DNA of 7,744 bases. Origin: a bacterium. GTDB taxonomy: Bacteria; Auribacterota; UBA3054; B51-G9. The notes under the pieces were generated by a model. It saw nothing but the letters and a program-made list of their open reading frames with translations. It was not told the origin of the DNA and did no database searches. How positions within the stretch are numbered: the stretch's first letter is position 1; each line of letters opens with the position of its first letter. Where the stretch lies: positions 1 through 7,744 of the forward strand of contig JAOZNZ010000146.1 in NCBI GenBank assembly GCA_029933535.1, given 5' to 3'. Shown in pieces: positions 1 to 5,626 of the stretch. A program made the position numbers and the translations under genes.

Positions 1-825
1 CCAAAAGGCGAACTTCACCATAAAGGCGCTCAAAACAAATTCACTGAATGGACAACAGAATATTTAATAAAAAATGAAAAAGACTTTGAACTGTGGAATG
101 AATTTTATCCGGTTCCGGTTAAAGCTGACTTTTCTGAAATCCAGGCGGTAAAAGACAGACTCGGTGATAAAGGTATCATTCGCTCACATCCGTTCAGTCC
201 GGGACAAGGAAGTCCATGGCAAAGTTTCTGCACTCTCTTTGATACCGAAAAAGCTATTTTTATGGCAATGGATGAACCTGAAAAACTTCATCATTTCTTA
301 AATGGTATCCTGAAAAAAACTGTGCAAGTCTCCGAAATGTGGAATGGCTCACCGGCAGACATGGTTGAAACAGACGGCGGTGCAGGTTCATCAACAGTTA
401 TCAGTCCGGCAATGTTTGAAAAATTTTGTCTGCCATACGATAAAATACAAAATGATGCCTTACAAAACGCGGGATTAAAAGTCGTTTGCCATTTATGTGG
501 AGGACTTATGCCGCTGCTCGATTTAGTCGTTCAGACAGGAGCTGACGGTCTTGAAACAATGACTCCTCCTTCAATGGGCGGTGACTGTAATTTAAAAGAA
601 GCTTCAGAAAAAGTTGGCGATAAGCTATTTTTTATAGGCGGTTTTGACCAAAACGCCGGATTTGAACACGGAACACCTGAAACCGCAAAAAAACAGGTGT
701 TTGAATGTTTCGAAGCAACTAAAGAACAAGCAGGTTATATTATTTGTCCTTCAGACCATTTTTTTCACGGAGATCCTGAATGCCTTCAGGCATTTTCAGA
801 TGCAGCTAAAGAATGTGCGTATTAA
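1..825 (+). CDS. UroD-family protein (MtaA/CmuA-like), 5' end missing
   Basis: Frame 1 is open from the first base to the TAA at 823-825, giving 274 residues. The family is usually about 340-380 aa, so roughly 100 N-terminal residues lie outside the window and the ATG at 262 is internal. The seen part has the C-terminal half of the uroporphyrinogen decarboxylase barrel: an ETDGGAGSS stretch, then VVCHLCGG with an HxCG motif (His at 490-492, Cys at 496-498), GGDCNLKE (Cys at 586-588), FIGGFDQN, GTPET and a final GYIICPSDHFF strand. In the MtaA/CmuA corrinoid methyltransferase branch, HxC plus a later Cys bind zinc; here the usual late Cys position reads Asp (754-756). True HemE is unlikely because no haem genes are near and a paralogue follows. 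The substrate is unknown; a methyl-transfer role is inference. Fold call is firm, function is not. Confidence 0.9.
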   Translation, partial: PKGELHHKGAQNKFTEWTTEYLIKNEKDFELWNEFYPVPVKADFSEIQAVKDRLGDKGIIRSHPFSPGQGSPWQSFCTLFDTEKAIFMAMDEPEKLHHFLNGILKKTVQVSEMWNGSPADMVETDGGAGSSTVISPAMFEKFCLPYDKIQNDALQNAGLKVVCHLCGGLMPLLDLVVQTGADGLETMTPPSMGGDCNLKEASEKVGDKLFFIGGFDQNAGFEHGTPETAKKQVFECFEATKEQAGYIICPSDHFFHGDPECLQAFSDAAKECAY

Positions 826-853
826 TTAAGTTGCCGCTAACGCGCCTTAAGGT

Positions 854-866
854 TGCGCTGTGCGCA
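854..866. repeat. Small palindrome TGCGC-TGT-GCGCA
   Basis: Perfect 5-bp stem with a 3-nt loop (arms 854-858 and 862-866), set between two AAGGTT words. It has no T-tract after it, so it is unlikely to be an intrinsic terminator on its own. Confidence 0.6.
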
Positions 867-913
867 TAAGGTTGGTCGCTTCGCTCCCTTAAGGTTTGAA
901 GGTTGATTTTGTA

Positions 914-959
914 ACCTTTAGACCTTTAGACCTTTAGACCTTTAGACCTTAGACCTTAG
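914..959. repeat. Tandem repeat: four ACCTTTAG units then two ACCTTAG units
   Basis: Units run without gaps at 914-921, 922-929, 930-937 and 938-945 (ACCTTTAG), then 946-952 and 953-959 (ACCTTAG, one T lost). A degenerate unit follows at 960-965. Copy number is likely to vary by slippage between strains. It does not encode a recognisable peptide. Confidence 0.95.
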
Positions 960-974
960 ACCTTGTAACCTTAA

Positions 975-992
975 ATCCCGATTCGTCGGGAT
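975..992. repeat. Hairpin ATCCCGA-TTCG-TCGGGAT
   Basis: Perfect 7-bp stem (975-981 with 986-992) around a TTCG loop, flanked on both sides by AACCTTA words. It is followed by ATAACC rather than a T run, so a classical terminator is unlikely. Its CCCGA...TCGGG core recurs at 3889-3902. Confidence 0.8.
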
Positions 993-1000
993 AACCTTAG

Positions 1001-1015
1001 GCACGCAAAGCGTGC
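1001..1015. repeat. Hairpin GCACGC-AAA-GCGTGC
   Basis: Perfect 6-bp stem (1001-1006 with 1010-1015). The CACGC...GCGTG core recurs at 2207-2220 in the next gap with a different loop. A GTG inside it (1012) opens a longer reading frame into the next gene, but that start is not credible. Confidence 0.8.
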
Positions 1016-1065
1016 AACCTTTAACCTTTGACTTGGCAAGCTGGAAGCTTACCCTACTTTACATT

Positions 1066-2163
1066 ATGACTTCAAGACAACGACTTATTACAGCTTTGAA
1101 AAACGAACAGCCGGATCACGTGCCGGTAGCTCCAGATCTTTTTGAAATGATTCCTATTCGACTTTCCAACAGGCCTTCCTGGGAAACTTTCGTTTATCAG
1201 GATCCGCCCATTTGGAAAGCACGTGCTGATGCAGCATTTCATTTCGGTGTTGACGCTTTTGTTATCGACTGGATCCCTCAACCTACTGACGCAAAAAAAG
1301 CTGTTGTTTTTCGCAGTGATGAAAAAATTATTGTTCGCGAAATTTATGAAAATGAAAACGGTATCCATTGGTCAAAATATGCTATGGTTTACGAACCTAA
1401 CGAACCTTCCGCATGGGTAAAAGCCGAAGCAATCGGCTTGCCGGAAACTCACGACAATTATGAAATCGTAAAACCCAATTACACAAAAACAGGAAAAGAA
1501 TATTTTGATGAAGCGAAAGAATACGTTGGTGAAAAAGGAGTCTTCGCACCTATGGTTTTTCTGCCTTGTCTTGCCAGTGACGAAGAAGAAATCCTTCGAT
1601 ATTACGATGAACCCGAAGCAGTGAAAAAAGAAATTCAGGCCGCGGGAGAATTCATGATGAAAACAGCGAAAACTATTCTCGAATATAAACCTGATGTTTT
1701 GCTGATCGGAAACAGCGGTTTAATGATCTTTAATCCCCCACCAATCTTCCGTGAACTATGTTTTGAATGGTTGGTTAAAGTTACAAAACTCGCGAAAGAG
1801 TATGGAGTTTTAACTCACATGCACTGTTGCGGACCTGAAAAATATCTTGTCGAAACAGCTGCAAACGAAACCGATTTGAACGGAATTGAACCGCTTGAAA
1901 TTCCACCGACCGGAGATTGTATTTTAAAAGAAATCAAAGATTTGTTCGGTGATAAAATCGCCCTGAAAGGTAATTTGCACACAACAGAAGTTATGCTTCG
2001 CGGAACTCCGGAAATAGTTGAAACAGCTTGCAAAAAAGCCATCGACGATGCAGCACCGGGTGGAGGATTTATTCTTTCTACAGGCGATCAAACACCGCGT
2101 GACACACCTGATGAAACCATTTTAATAATGAAAAAAATAGCAGAAACATATGGAAAATATTAG
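1066..2163 (+). CDS. UroD-family protein (MtaA/CmuA-like), complete
   Basis: 365 aa, a normal length for the uroporphyrinogen decarboxylase superfamily. I chose ATG 1066 because the product then begins MTSRQRLITALKNEQPDHVP, the typical family N-terminus; the longer GTG start at 1012 would translate repeat DNA. No clear Shine-Dalgarno precedes it. Landmarks: THMHCCG at 250-256 (HxCG with His253, Cys255), PTGDCILKEI at 281-290 (Cys285), KGNLHTTEV at 301-309, RGTPEIVE at 312-319, and GGGFILSTGDQTP at 332-344. Asp341 stands where the late zinc Cys of MtaA would be expected. The spacings Cys255-Cys285 (30) and Cys255-Asp341 (86) equal those in the upstream UroD protein, so the two are paralogues of one subfamily. 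Haem synthesis is unlikely. Corrinoid- or folate-linked methyl transfer in sugar catabolism is possible but inferred. Cytosolic: no signal peptide. Confidence 0.93.
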   Translation: MTSRQRLITALKNEQPDHVPVAPDLFEMIPIRLSNRPSWETFVYQDPPIWKARADAAFHFGVDAFVIDWIPQPTDAKKAVVFRSDEKIIVREIYENENGIHWSKYAMVYEPNEPSAWVKAEAIGLPETHDNYEIVKPNYTKTGKEYFDEAKEYVGEKGVFAPMVFLPCLASDEEEILRYYDEPEAVKKEIQAAGEFMMKTAKTILEYKPDVLLIGNSGLMIFNPPPIFRELCFEWLVKVTKLAKEYGVLTHMHCCGPEKYLVETAANETDLNGIEPLEIPPTGDCILKEIKDLFGDKIALKGNLHTTEVMLRGTPEIVETACKKAIDDAAPGGGFILSTGDQTPRDTPDETILIMKKIAETYGKY

Positions 2164-2200
2164 GGAATGGAATGATGGAATGATGGATTAATGGATTGTT
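2164..2200. repeat. Tandem 8-bp repeat GGAATGAT / GGATTAAT
   Basis: It begins directly after the TAG stop of the UroD gene with a partial unit (2164-2168). Full units are GGAATGAT at 2169-2176 and 2177-2184, GGATTAAT at 2185-2192 and GGATTGTT at 2193-2200. The decay from exact to degenerate units along the array suggests slippage growth and later mutation. Non-coding. Confidence 0.9.
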
Positions 2201-2206
2201 GGAGTC

Positions 2207-2220
2207 CACGCTTTAGCGTG
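2207..2220. repeat. Hairpin CACGC-TTTA-GCGTG
   Basis: Perfect 5-bp stem (2207-2211 with 2216-2220) with a TTTA loop. It has the same arms as the core of the hairpin at 1001-1015. It could be a weak terminator for the UroD gene, but no T run follows, so a dispersed palindrome is as likely. Confidence 0.65.
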
Positions 2221-2239
2221 TCCTGGATTGATGGTCTTG

Positions 2240-2269
2240 TCCATTAGGTCCATTAGGTCAATAATGACC
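2240..2269. repeat. TCCATTAGG duplicated, plus GGTCA-ATAA-TGACC dyad
   Basis: TCCATTAGG is present twice in tandem (2240-2248, 2249-2257). The second copy runs into a perfect 5-bp dyad, GGTCA at 2256-2260 and TGACC at 2265-2269. The dyad lies 24 bp before the ATG of the secreted glycosidase, so it might be an operator or leader hairpin; this is inference from position only. Confidence 0.6.
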
Positions 2270-2292
2270 GTAAAAAAACAACTAACAATATC

Positions 2293-3759
2293 ATGAAAAA
2301 AAGATTATATTCAACAATCGCAGCAGTTATTGTTTTCTCATCTCTCGGATTCGCAACCGGTAATAAAATCAATTCTTCCGGTGTTCGTATTTCCAAAGGA
2401 AAGAACCCTGTTCTTCTAAATGCCAAAGGAAAACCTTTTGTCGCTAAAGGAATAGTTTATTATCAGCCGCAGGCTTCCCATCATTACTTTTTCGAAATGT
2501 TGGATTTGAAACGTGTACCGCGTGATCTTGAAATTTTTCGTAAAGCAGGTTTCAATACTATTTGCATAACTATAAACTGGGGAGAAATTTTTAAAGAAGT
2601 TGATCCGAAAAACAGTTACAAACCTGTTAAATTTTATAATGATAGAATTGCAAAAATCAAAAAACTTTTGCAAATAATTCGTGATTCCGGTTTCTATGTT
2701 TATATCTCACCTGCTAAAGAAATAGTTCCGCCACAGATTCCTGCAAAAGACTACCCGGCAAAAAAAGATGAAACCGGCAGACTTCATCCTTCTTTCAGAG
2801 GATATTTGGTACATAACTGGCTTGTGGACGATAAAATAAGCGCTGGATTCAAATATTATTTAGAGTATATGGCGAAATTATTATCGCCGTTTGATAATGT
2901 AGTAGTATACGCTTTGCCTTATGAATTGATGAACCTTGAATGGCCTTGGTGTCATGTTGATAAAAAGTTGAAAGCGCGGTGGCAGAAATGGCTGCGTGAC
3001 AAAAATCCCAATGTAAATTATTGGAAAAAACGCTGGCATGAAACTTCTGACTGGAAATCTATAAAAGATATTCCACTGCCAATTCATGATTGGGGAATCT
3101 GGCATGATTATCTTGATTTTAATAACATCAAACCGGTAGATCCTCATGTACTTGTATGGCGGGATTTCTGGGAATTCAATGCTATCGGAATATTTAAAAC
3201 CGGAAAATACGGAATGTCGTTTGAAGATGTTTGCGGCGCTATTCGTAAAGGTGATCCCGACGCTCTTATTCTTTACAAGCCATTTGTGCCTAAACGTATG
3301 TCCTGGGAACTTGGCTGTCTTCAGGAATGGTTAAACAGAAAAACTCCTCCTGATGCTCAAAAAATCCTTACCACTATCTACAATCCACCGGGAATTGATA
3401 TAATTGCATGTCAAGGGTATCCGATTGCGACAACCAATCCAATTAACCGAAAAGCAGAAATTTCATTCGAGGAAAAAGTTAATGAAGTTAAATGGCTCCG
3501 CAGAGAATCTCACTTGCCGGTTTATTGTCAGGAGTTTGGCATAAATCACCATGAATGGACTCTTGAAGAATGTGCGGAATTCCTTGCTAACGGAATTACC
3601 GAATATAAAAATCTCGGCATTCTCGGTTACAATATTTGGCAGAGCCATGATTTTTACGGCGGCGGAATGTGGGGTAAAGTTCAGCCCGCGTTTGGTATTT
3701 ACGACACCAACGGAATCCCCCATCCCGCAGTTAAAGCAATAACGCCACTGCTTAAATAA
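2293..3759 (+). CDS. Secreted TIM-barrel glycoside hydrolase (clan GH-A-like)
   Basis: 488 aa. The N-terminus has a Sec signal peptide: KKR, a hydrophobic stretch to about residue 20, and likely cleavage after Ala21. A barrel start follows: LLNAKGKPFVAKGIVYY (41-57) and RDLEIFRKAGFNTICITINWGEIF (77-100), as in GH5/GH35/GH42-type enzymes. Candidate catalytic residues are Glu211 in VVVYALPYELMN (beta-4, acid/base) and Glu414 in PVYCQEFG (beta-7, nucleophile); Trp449 in NIWQSHDFY fits beta-8. The residue before Glu211 is Tyr, not the usual Asn of the clan's NE motif, so the family is divergent and the substrate cannot be named. No binding module or anchor follows the barrel; the protein ends at LKAI-like helix residues. 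No Shine-Dalgarno is visible before ATG 2293. It sits 129 bp after the UroD gene, so co-transcription is possible. It likely acts in the periplasm or outside the cell. Confidence 0.88.
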   Translation: MKKRLYSTIAAVIVFSSLGFATGNKINSSGVRISKGKNPVLLNAKGKPFVAKGIVYYQPQASHHYFFEMLDLKRVPRDLEIFRKAGFNTICITINWGEIFKEVDPKNSYKPVKFYNDRIAKIKKLLQIIRDSGFYVYISPAKEIVPPQIPAKDYPAKKDETGRLHPSFRGYLVHNWLVDDKISAGFKYYLEYMAKLLSPFDNVVVYALPYELMNLEWPWCHVDKKLKARWQKWLRDKNPNVNYWKKRWHETSDWKSIKDIPLPIHDWGIWHDYLDFNNIKPVDPHVLVWRDFWEFNAIGIFKTGKYGMSFEDVCGAIRKGDPDALILYKPFVPKRMSWELGCLQEWLNRKTPPDAQKILTTIYNPPGIDIIACQGYPIATTNPINRKAEISFEEKVNEVKWLRRESHLPVYCQEFGINHHEWTLEECAEFLANGITEYKNLGILGYNIWQSHDFYGGGMWGKVQPAFGIYDTNGIPHPAVKAITPLLK

Positions 3760-3800
3760 GCCGCACTCTTTACCCGCGTATGCCGGGTTCCCGGTGCGGC
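3760..3800. repeat. Nested palindrome directly after the stop codon
   Basis: GCCGCAC at 3760-3766 pairs with GTGCGGC at 3794-3800 (7 bp). Inside, ACCCG at 3772-3776 pairs with CGGGT at 3784-3788. It begins at the first base after the TAA. It may serve as a transcript 3' end structure for the glycosidase, but lacks a T tract. Its inner core, read on the other strand, matches the repeat inside the lipoprotein gene at 5699-5717. Confidence 0.75.
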
Positions 3801-3888
3801 ACAATTGTCTGAAAGGTAATAAGGATAGTAGTTTGGAGTGCAGAAATGTTGGAATTTTGCGATAGCTAAATTTCATTTTCTGCGGCGG

Positions 3889-3902
3889 CCCGATACATCG
3901 GG
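3889..3902. repeat. Hairpin CCCGA-TACA-TCGGG
   Basis: Perfect 5-bp stem inside the 214-bp element. The arms match the core of the hairpin at 975-992, with a different loop. Confidence 0.65.
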
Positions 3903-3958
3903 ACGATATTCCCGCAAAGAACACATAAATCGAAACCTTAATTATTCTCGAAGAATTG

Positions 3959-3991
3959 TAATTTATTTTCTCGTTGAGAAAAAATAAATTA
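3959..3991. repeat. AT-rich hairpin, 14-bp stem with GTT loop
   Basis: The left arm at 3959-3972 (TAATTTATTTTCTC) pairs along its whole length with 3976-3991, apart from two extra A bases in the right arm. It sits in the middle of the larger inverted-repeat element and would form the tip of a long cruciform or RNA hairpin. No T run follows it on the + strand. Confidence 0.75.
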
Positions 3992-4096
3992 TCGCAACAA
4001 ATGATTTTTTGAGAATACAAAAAAACAACATTGTTGCACTCCAAAGCGGAATACTTATTCCCTTTTTATGAAAATATATTACAATAACTGACAAAT

Positions 4097-4100
4097 AGGA
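4097..4100 (+). promoter_or_regulatory. Ribosome binding site AGGA of the cupin gene
   Basis: AGGA lies five bases before ATG 4106. It is the only recognisable Shine-Dalgarno-like site in the window; the other four visible starts have none. Confidence 0.55.
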
Positions 4101-4105
4101 AAACC

Positions 4106-5320
4106 ATGAATACAAAAAATATCGCGCAAAAAGCCCTCGAACAAGGTAAAGGTATTTTAAGACTCGCTCCCGCATGGGTGCCAAGAAGCTTTTGCGTCCC
4201 GGGACGCAGAATTAAATTGCATCCAGATGATTATTACGCTCTCGGAGGTGAACGCGGCGGAATTGACGAACGCTGGTTCGCTTCTACAACACCAGCTGAT
4301 AACGGTCCGCTGACATCGCCAAACGAAGGTTTGAGTTTTATCGTTGTTGAGGATGGCGGTAAAGTTGAACAAATTCTTTTGAGAGATGCTGTCGCAGAAC
4401 TCAAAAGTGAAATCGTTGGCGAAAAAATTTGGATTGAACATGCTCGATGGCCAATGTTCTCAAAATTCTTCGATAACAAAGGCGCTTTACCACACCATAT
4501 CCATCATCGCGCTGAACATGCTAAACTTGTTGGACAACTTGGAAAACCGGAAGCTTACTACTTCCCGCCGCAGGTTAATAATTACGGTGCTGACTATCCT
4601 TATACTTTTTTTGGTTTTCAACCCGGAACAACAAAAGAACAGGTTCGTGAATGTCTGGTAAACTTCACAAAAGGCGATAACAAACTCACTAATTTGTCGG
4701 CTGCTTATCGCTTGGAACCCGGTACAGGATGGGACATTCCGCCGGGAATTCTGCACGCACCGGGCAGTCTTTGCACTTACGAACCTCAATGCGCTTCAGA
4801 TGTATTCGCGATGTATCAGTCTCTCGTTGGCGACCAAATTGTTCCTGAAGAACTTCTTTGGAAAGATACTCCCGAAAATAAAAAAGGCGATTTCGATTAC
4901 CTTGTTGAAGTGATTGACTGGGAAGCGAATGTTGATCCTAACTTTGCCGCAAATCATTTCATGCGCCCGAAACCGGTTCGGCCAATTGAAGAAATGGAGG
5001 CCGAAGGTTATATTGAAAAATGGATTTGCTATAAAAATACAGCTTACAGTGCTAAAGAGCTGACTGTTCTACCGGGCAAAACCGTTACAATCCGCGATTC
5101 CGCAGCTTATGGTTTGATTAATCTTCAGGGACATGGAACTTTTGGCGATTGGCCTCTCGAAACTCCGGCACTGATCCGTTTCGGCCAACTCACGCACGAC
5201 GAATATTTTGTGACTGAAAAAGCTGCACGTGAAGGTGTAATTATAACAAATCCCAGCCCTGCGGATCCTATAGTGATGTTAAAGCATTTCGGACCGGATA
5301 ATCCTGACTTGAACCGGTAA
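4106..5320 (+). CDS. Cupin protein resembling class I mannose-6-phosphate isomerase
   Basis: 404 aa, no signal peptide, so cytosolic. The middle carries a cupin metal site: LPHHIHHRAEHAKLVGQLGKPEAYYF at 128-153, with His130, 131, 133, 134 and 138 and Glu149, followed by WDIPPGILHAPGS at 209-221 (His217) and CASDVFAMYQS at 229-239. This order (histidine cluster, KPEAYY, then IPPGxxHA, then SD) parallels the QVHPD, EAKYI, IPAGTLHA and SDxTYR landmarks of type I phosphomannose isomerase, which binds zinc. The histidine cluster HHIHH replaces the usual QVHP, so the substrate may differ. A second cupin-like beta region follows at about 308-385 (VLPGKTVTIRDS, INLQGHGTFG). It likely interconverts an aldose and ketose or their phosphates released by the neighbouring glycosidases; this is inferred from fold and context. 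A non-isomerase sugar-binding cupin is the main alternative. The start has a good AGGA site. Confidence 0.8.
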   Translation: MNTKNIAQKALEQGKGILRLAPAWVPRSFCVPGRRIKLHPDDYYALGGERGGIDERWFASTTPADNGPLTSPNEGLSFIVVEDGGKVEQILLRDAVAELKSEIVGEKIWIEHARWPMFSKFFDNKGALPHHIHHRAEHAKLVGQLGKPEAYYFPPQVNNYGADYPYTFFGFQPGTTKEQVRECLVNFTKGDNKLTNLSAAYRLEPGTGWDIPPGILHAPGSLCTYEPQCASDVFAMYQSLVGDQIVPEELLWKDTPENKKGDFDYLVEVIDWEANVDPNFAANHFMRPKPVRPIEEMEAEGYIEKWICYKNTAYSAKELTVLPGKTVTIRDSAAYGLINLQGHGTFGDWPLETPALIRFGQLTHDEYFVTEKAAREGVIITNPSPADPIVMLKHFGPDNPDLNR

Positions 5321-5323
5321 TCG

Positions 5324-5358
5324 GTGGTCCGTGGTCCGTGGTCCGTGGTCGGCGGTCG
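5324..5358. repeat. Tandem 7-bp repeat GTGGTCC, five units
   Basis: It starts 3 bp after the cupin stop. Units: GTGGTCC at 5324-5330, 5331-5337 and 5338-5344, then GTGGTCG at 5345-5351 and GCGGTCG at 5352-5358. A reading frame across it continues towards the lipoprotein start, but it is compositionally repeat-driven and shows no protein-like content. Confidence 0.93.
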
Positions 5359-5387
5359 ATATTGGATATTCAGGTGTCAGGTTGGAG

Positions 5388-5407
5388 GGACGCTGTCCCC
5401 AGCGTCC
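5388..5407. repeat. Hairpin GGACGCT-GTCCCC-AGCGTCC
   Basis: Perfect 7-bp GC-rich stem (5388-5394 with 5401-5407). It is the strongest GC hairpin in the 306-bp gap after the cupin gene and could end its transcript, but CTAATGAC follows in place of a T run. Confidence 0.7.
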
Positions 5408-5432
5408 TAATGACAGGCCAGGCGTCAGAGGT

Positions 5433-5449
5433 CAGCATCCAGCATCCAG
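5433..5449. repeat. CAGCATC duplicated in tandem
   Basis: CAGCATC occurs at 5433-5439 and 5440-5446, then CAG. This is a second, unrelated heptamer in the same gap as the GTGGTCC array. From here to about 5525 the gap is plain A-rich DNA in which I see nothing. Confidence 0.7.
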
Positions 5450-5528
5450 TAATAGGAATTTAACAGAAAAATATTTAACAAAAAAAAAGCACTCGACAAA
5501 AAAATCAATTTGCAAAAACATGGGAAAT

Positions 5529-5566
5529 AAATTGTTTTCGATAGAAGAGTATATCGAAATCAATTT
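5529..5566. promoter_or_regulatory. 15-bp inverted repeat upstream of the lipoprotein gene
   Basis: AAATTG-T-TTTCGATA (5529-5543) is the reverse complement of TATCGAAA-T-CAATTT (5552-5566) apart from one central T-T mismatch, with an 8-bp spacer GAAGAGTA. It lies 60 bp before ATG 5627. It could be a dimeric regulator's binding site or, if transcribed, a leader hairpin. No regulator gene is in the window, so its partner is unknown. The dyad itself is clear from the sequence. Confidence 0.6.
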
Positions 5567-5626
5567 CCTCCGAGCGGCAAAAATTCACATAAATCGGCGC
5601 GACAATCCAATAATCCATTCTTCACT

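Larger units (their letters stand above)
838..1030. repeat. Intergenic block of AAGGTT / AACCTT repeats in inverted layout
   Basis: The gap between the two UroD genes is built from one short word in two orientations. AAGGTT occurs at 849-854, 868-873, 891-896 and 899-904. Its reverse complement AACCTT occurs at 913-918, 967-972, 993-998, 1016-1021 and 1023-1028. All left copies are in one orientation and all right copies in the other, with the switch near 905-912, so the whole block could fold as a large imperfect hairpin. Small perfect hairpins sit between the copies. I see no gene, RNA gene or T-tract terminator here. Function unknown. Confidence 0.8.
3832..4045. mobile_element. 214-bp MITE-like element with 20-bp imperfect terminal inverted repeats
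   Basis: The left arm (3832-3851) and right arm (4026-4045) are reverse complements at 18 of 20 bases: TTTGGAGTGCA perfect, two mismatches, then AATGTTG perfect. Further dyads are nested inside: TTGCGATA at 3857-3864 with TATCGCAA at 3990-3997, ATTCTC at 3944-3949 with GAGAAT at 4011-4016, and local hairpins at 3889-3902 and 3959-3991. There is no open frame for a transposase, so if mobile it depends on an enzyme supplied elsewhere. I see no clear target-site duplication at the ends. It fills most of the 346-bp gap between the secreted glycosidase and the cupin gene, ending 60 bp before the cupin ATG. Alternatives are a REP/BIME-type element or a structured leader RNA. The inverted repeat is certain; the mobile-element label is inference. 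Confidence 0.55.

Noticed and set aside
262..264. ATG 262 as the start of the first gene
   Set aside because: The same frame is open upstream to base 1 and encodes plausible family sequence, so this Met is internal.
914..959. CRISPR array
   Set aside because: Units are 7-8 bp with no spacers between them; this is a simple tandem repeat.
1012..1065. GTG start extending the second UroD protein by 18 residues
   Set aside because: The start sits inside a hairpin repeat and the added residues come from AACCTTT repeat DNA; ATG 1066 gives the normal family N-terminus.
3463..4044. 193-aa minus-strand open frame
   Set aside because: It overlaps the end of the secreted glycosidase and the inverted-repeat element, has no family-like motifs, and its NPAYAG stretch is the palindrome read backwards.
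4386..4661. 91-aa plus-strand open frame
   Set aside because: It is an out-of-frame shadow inside the cupin gene with no support of its own.
5388..5407. Rho-independent terminator of the cupin gene
   Set aside because: The stem is good, but no T run follows it, so it is listed only as a hairpin.
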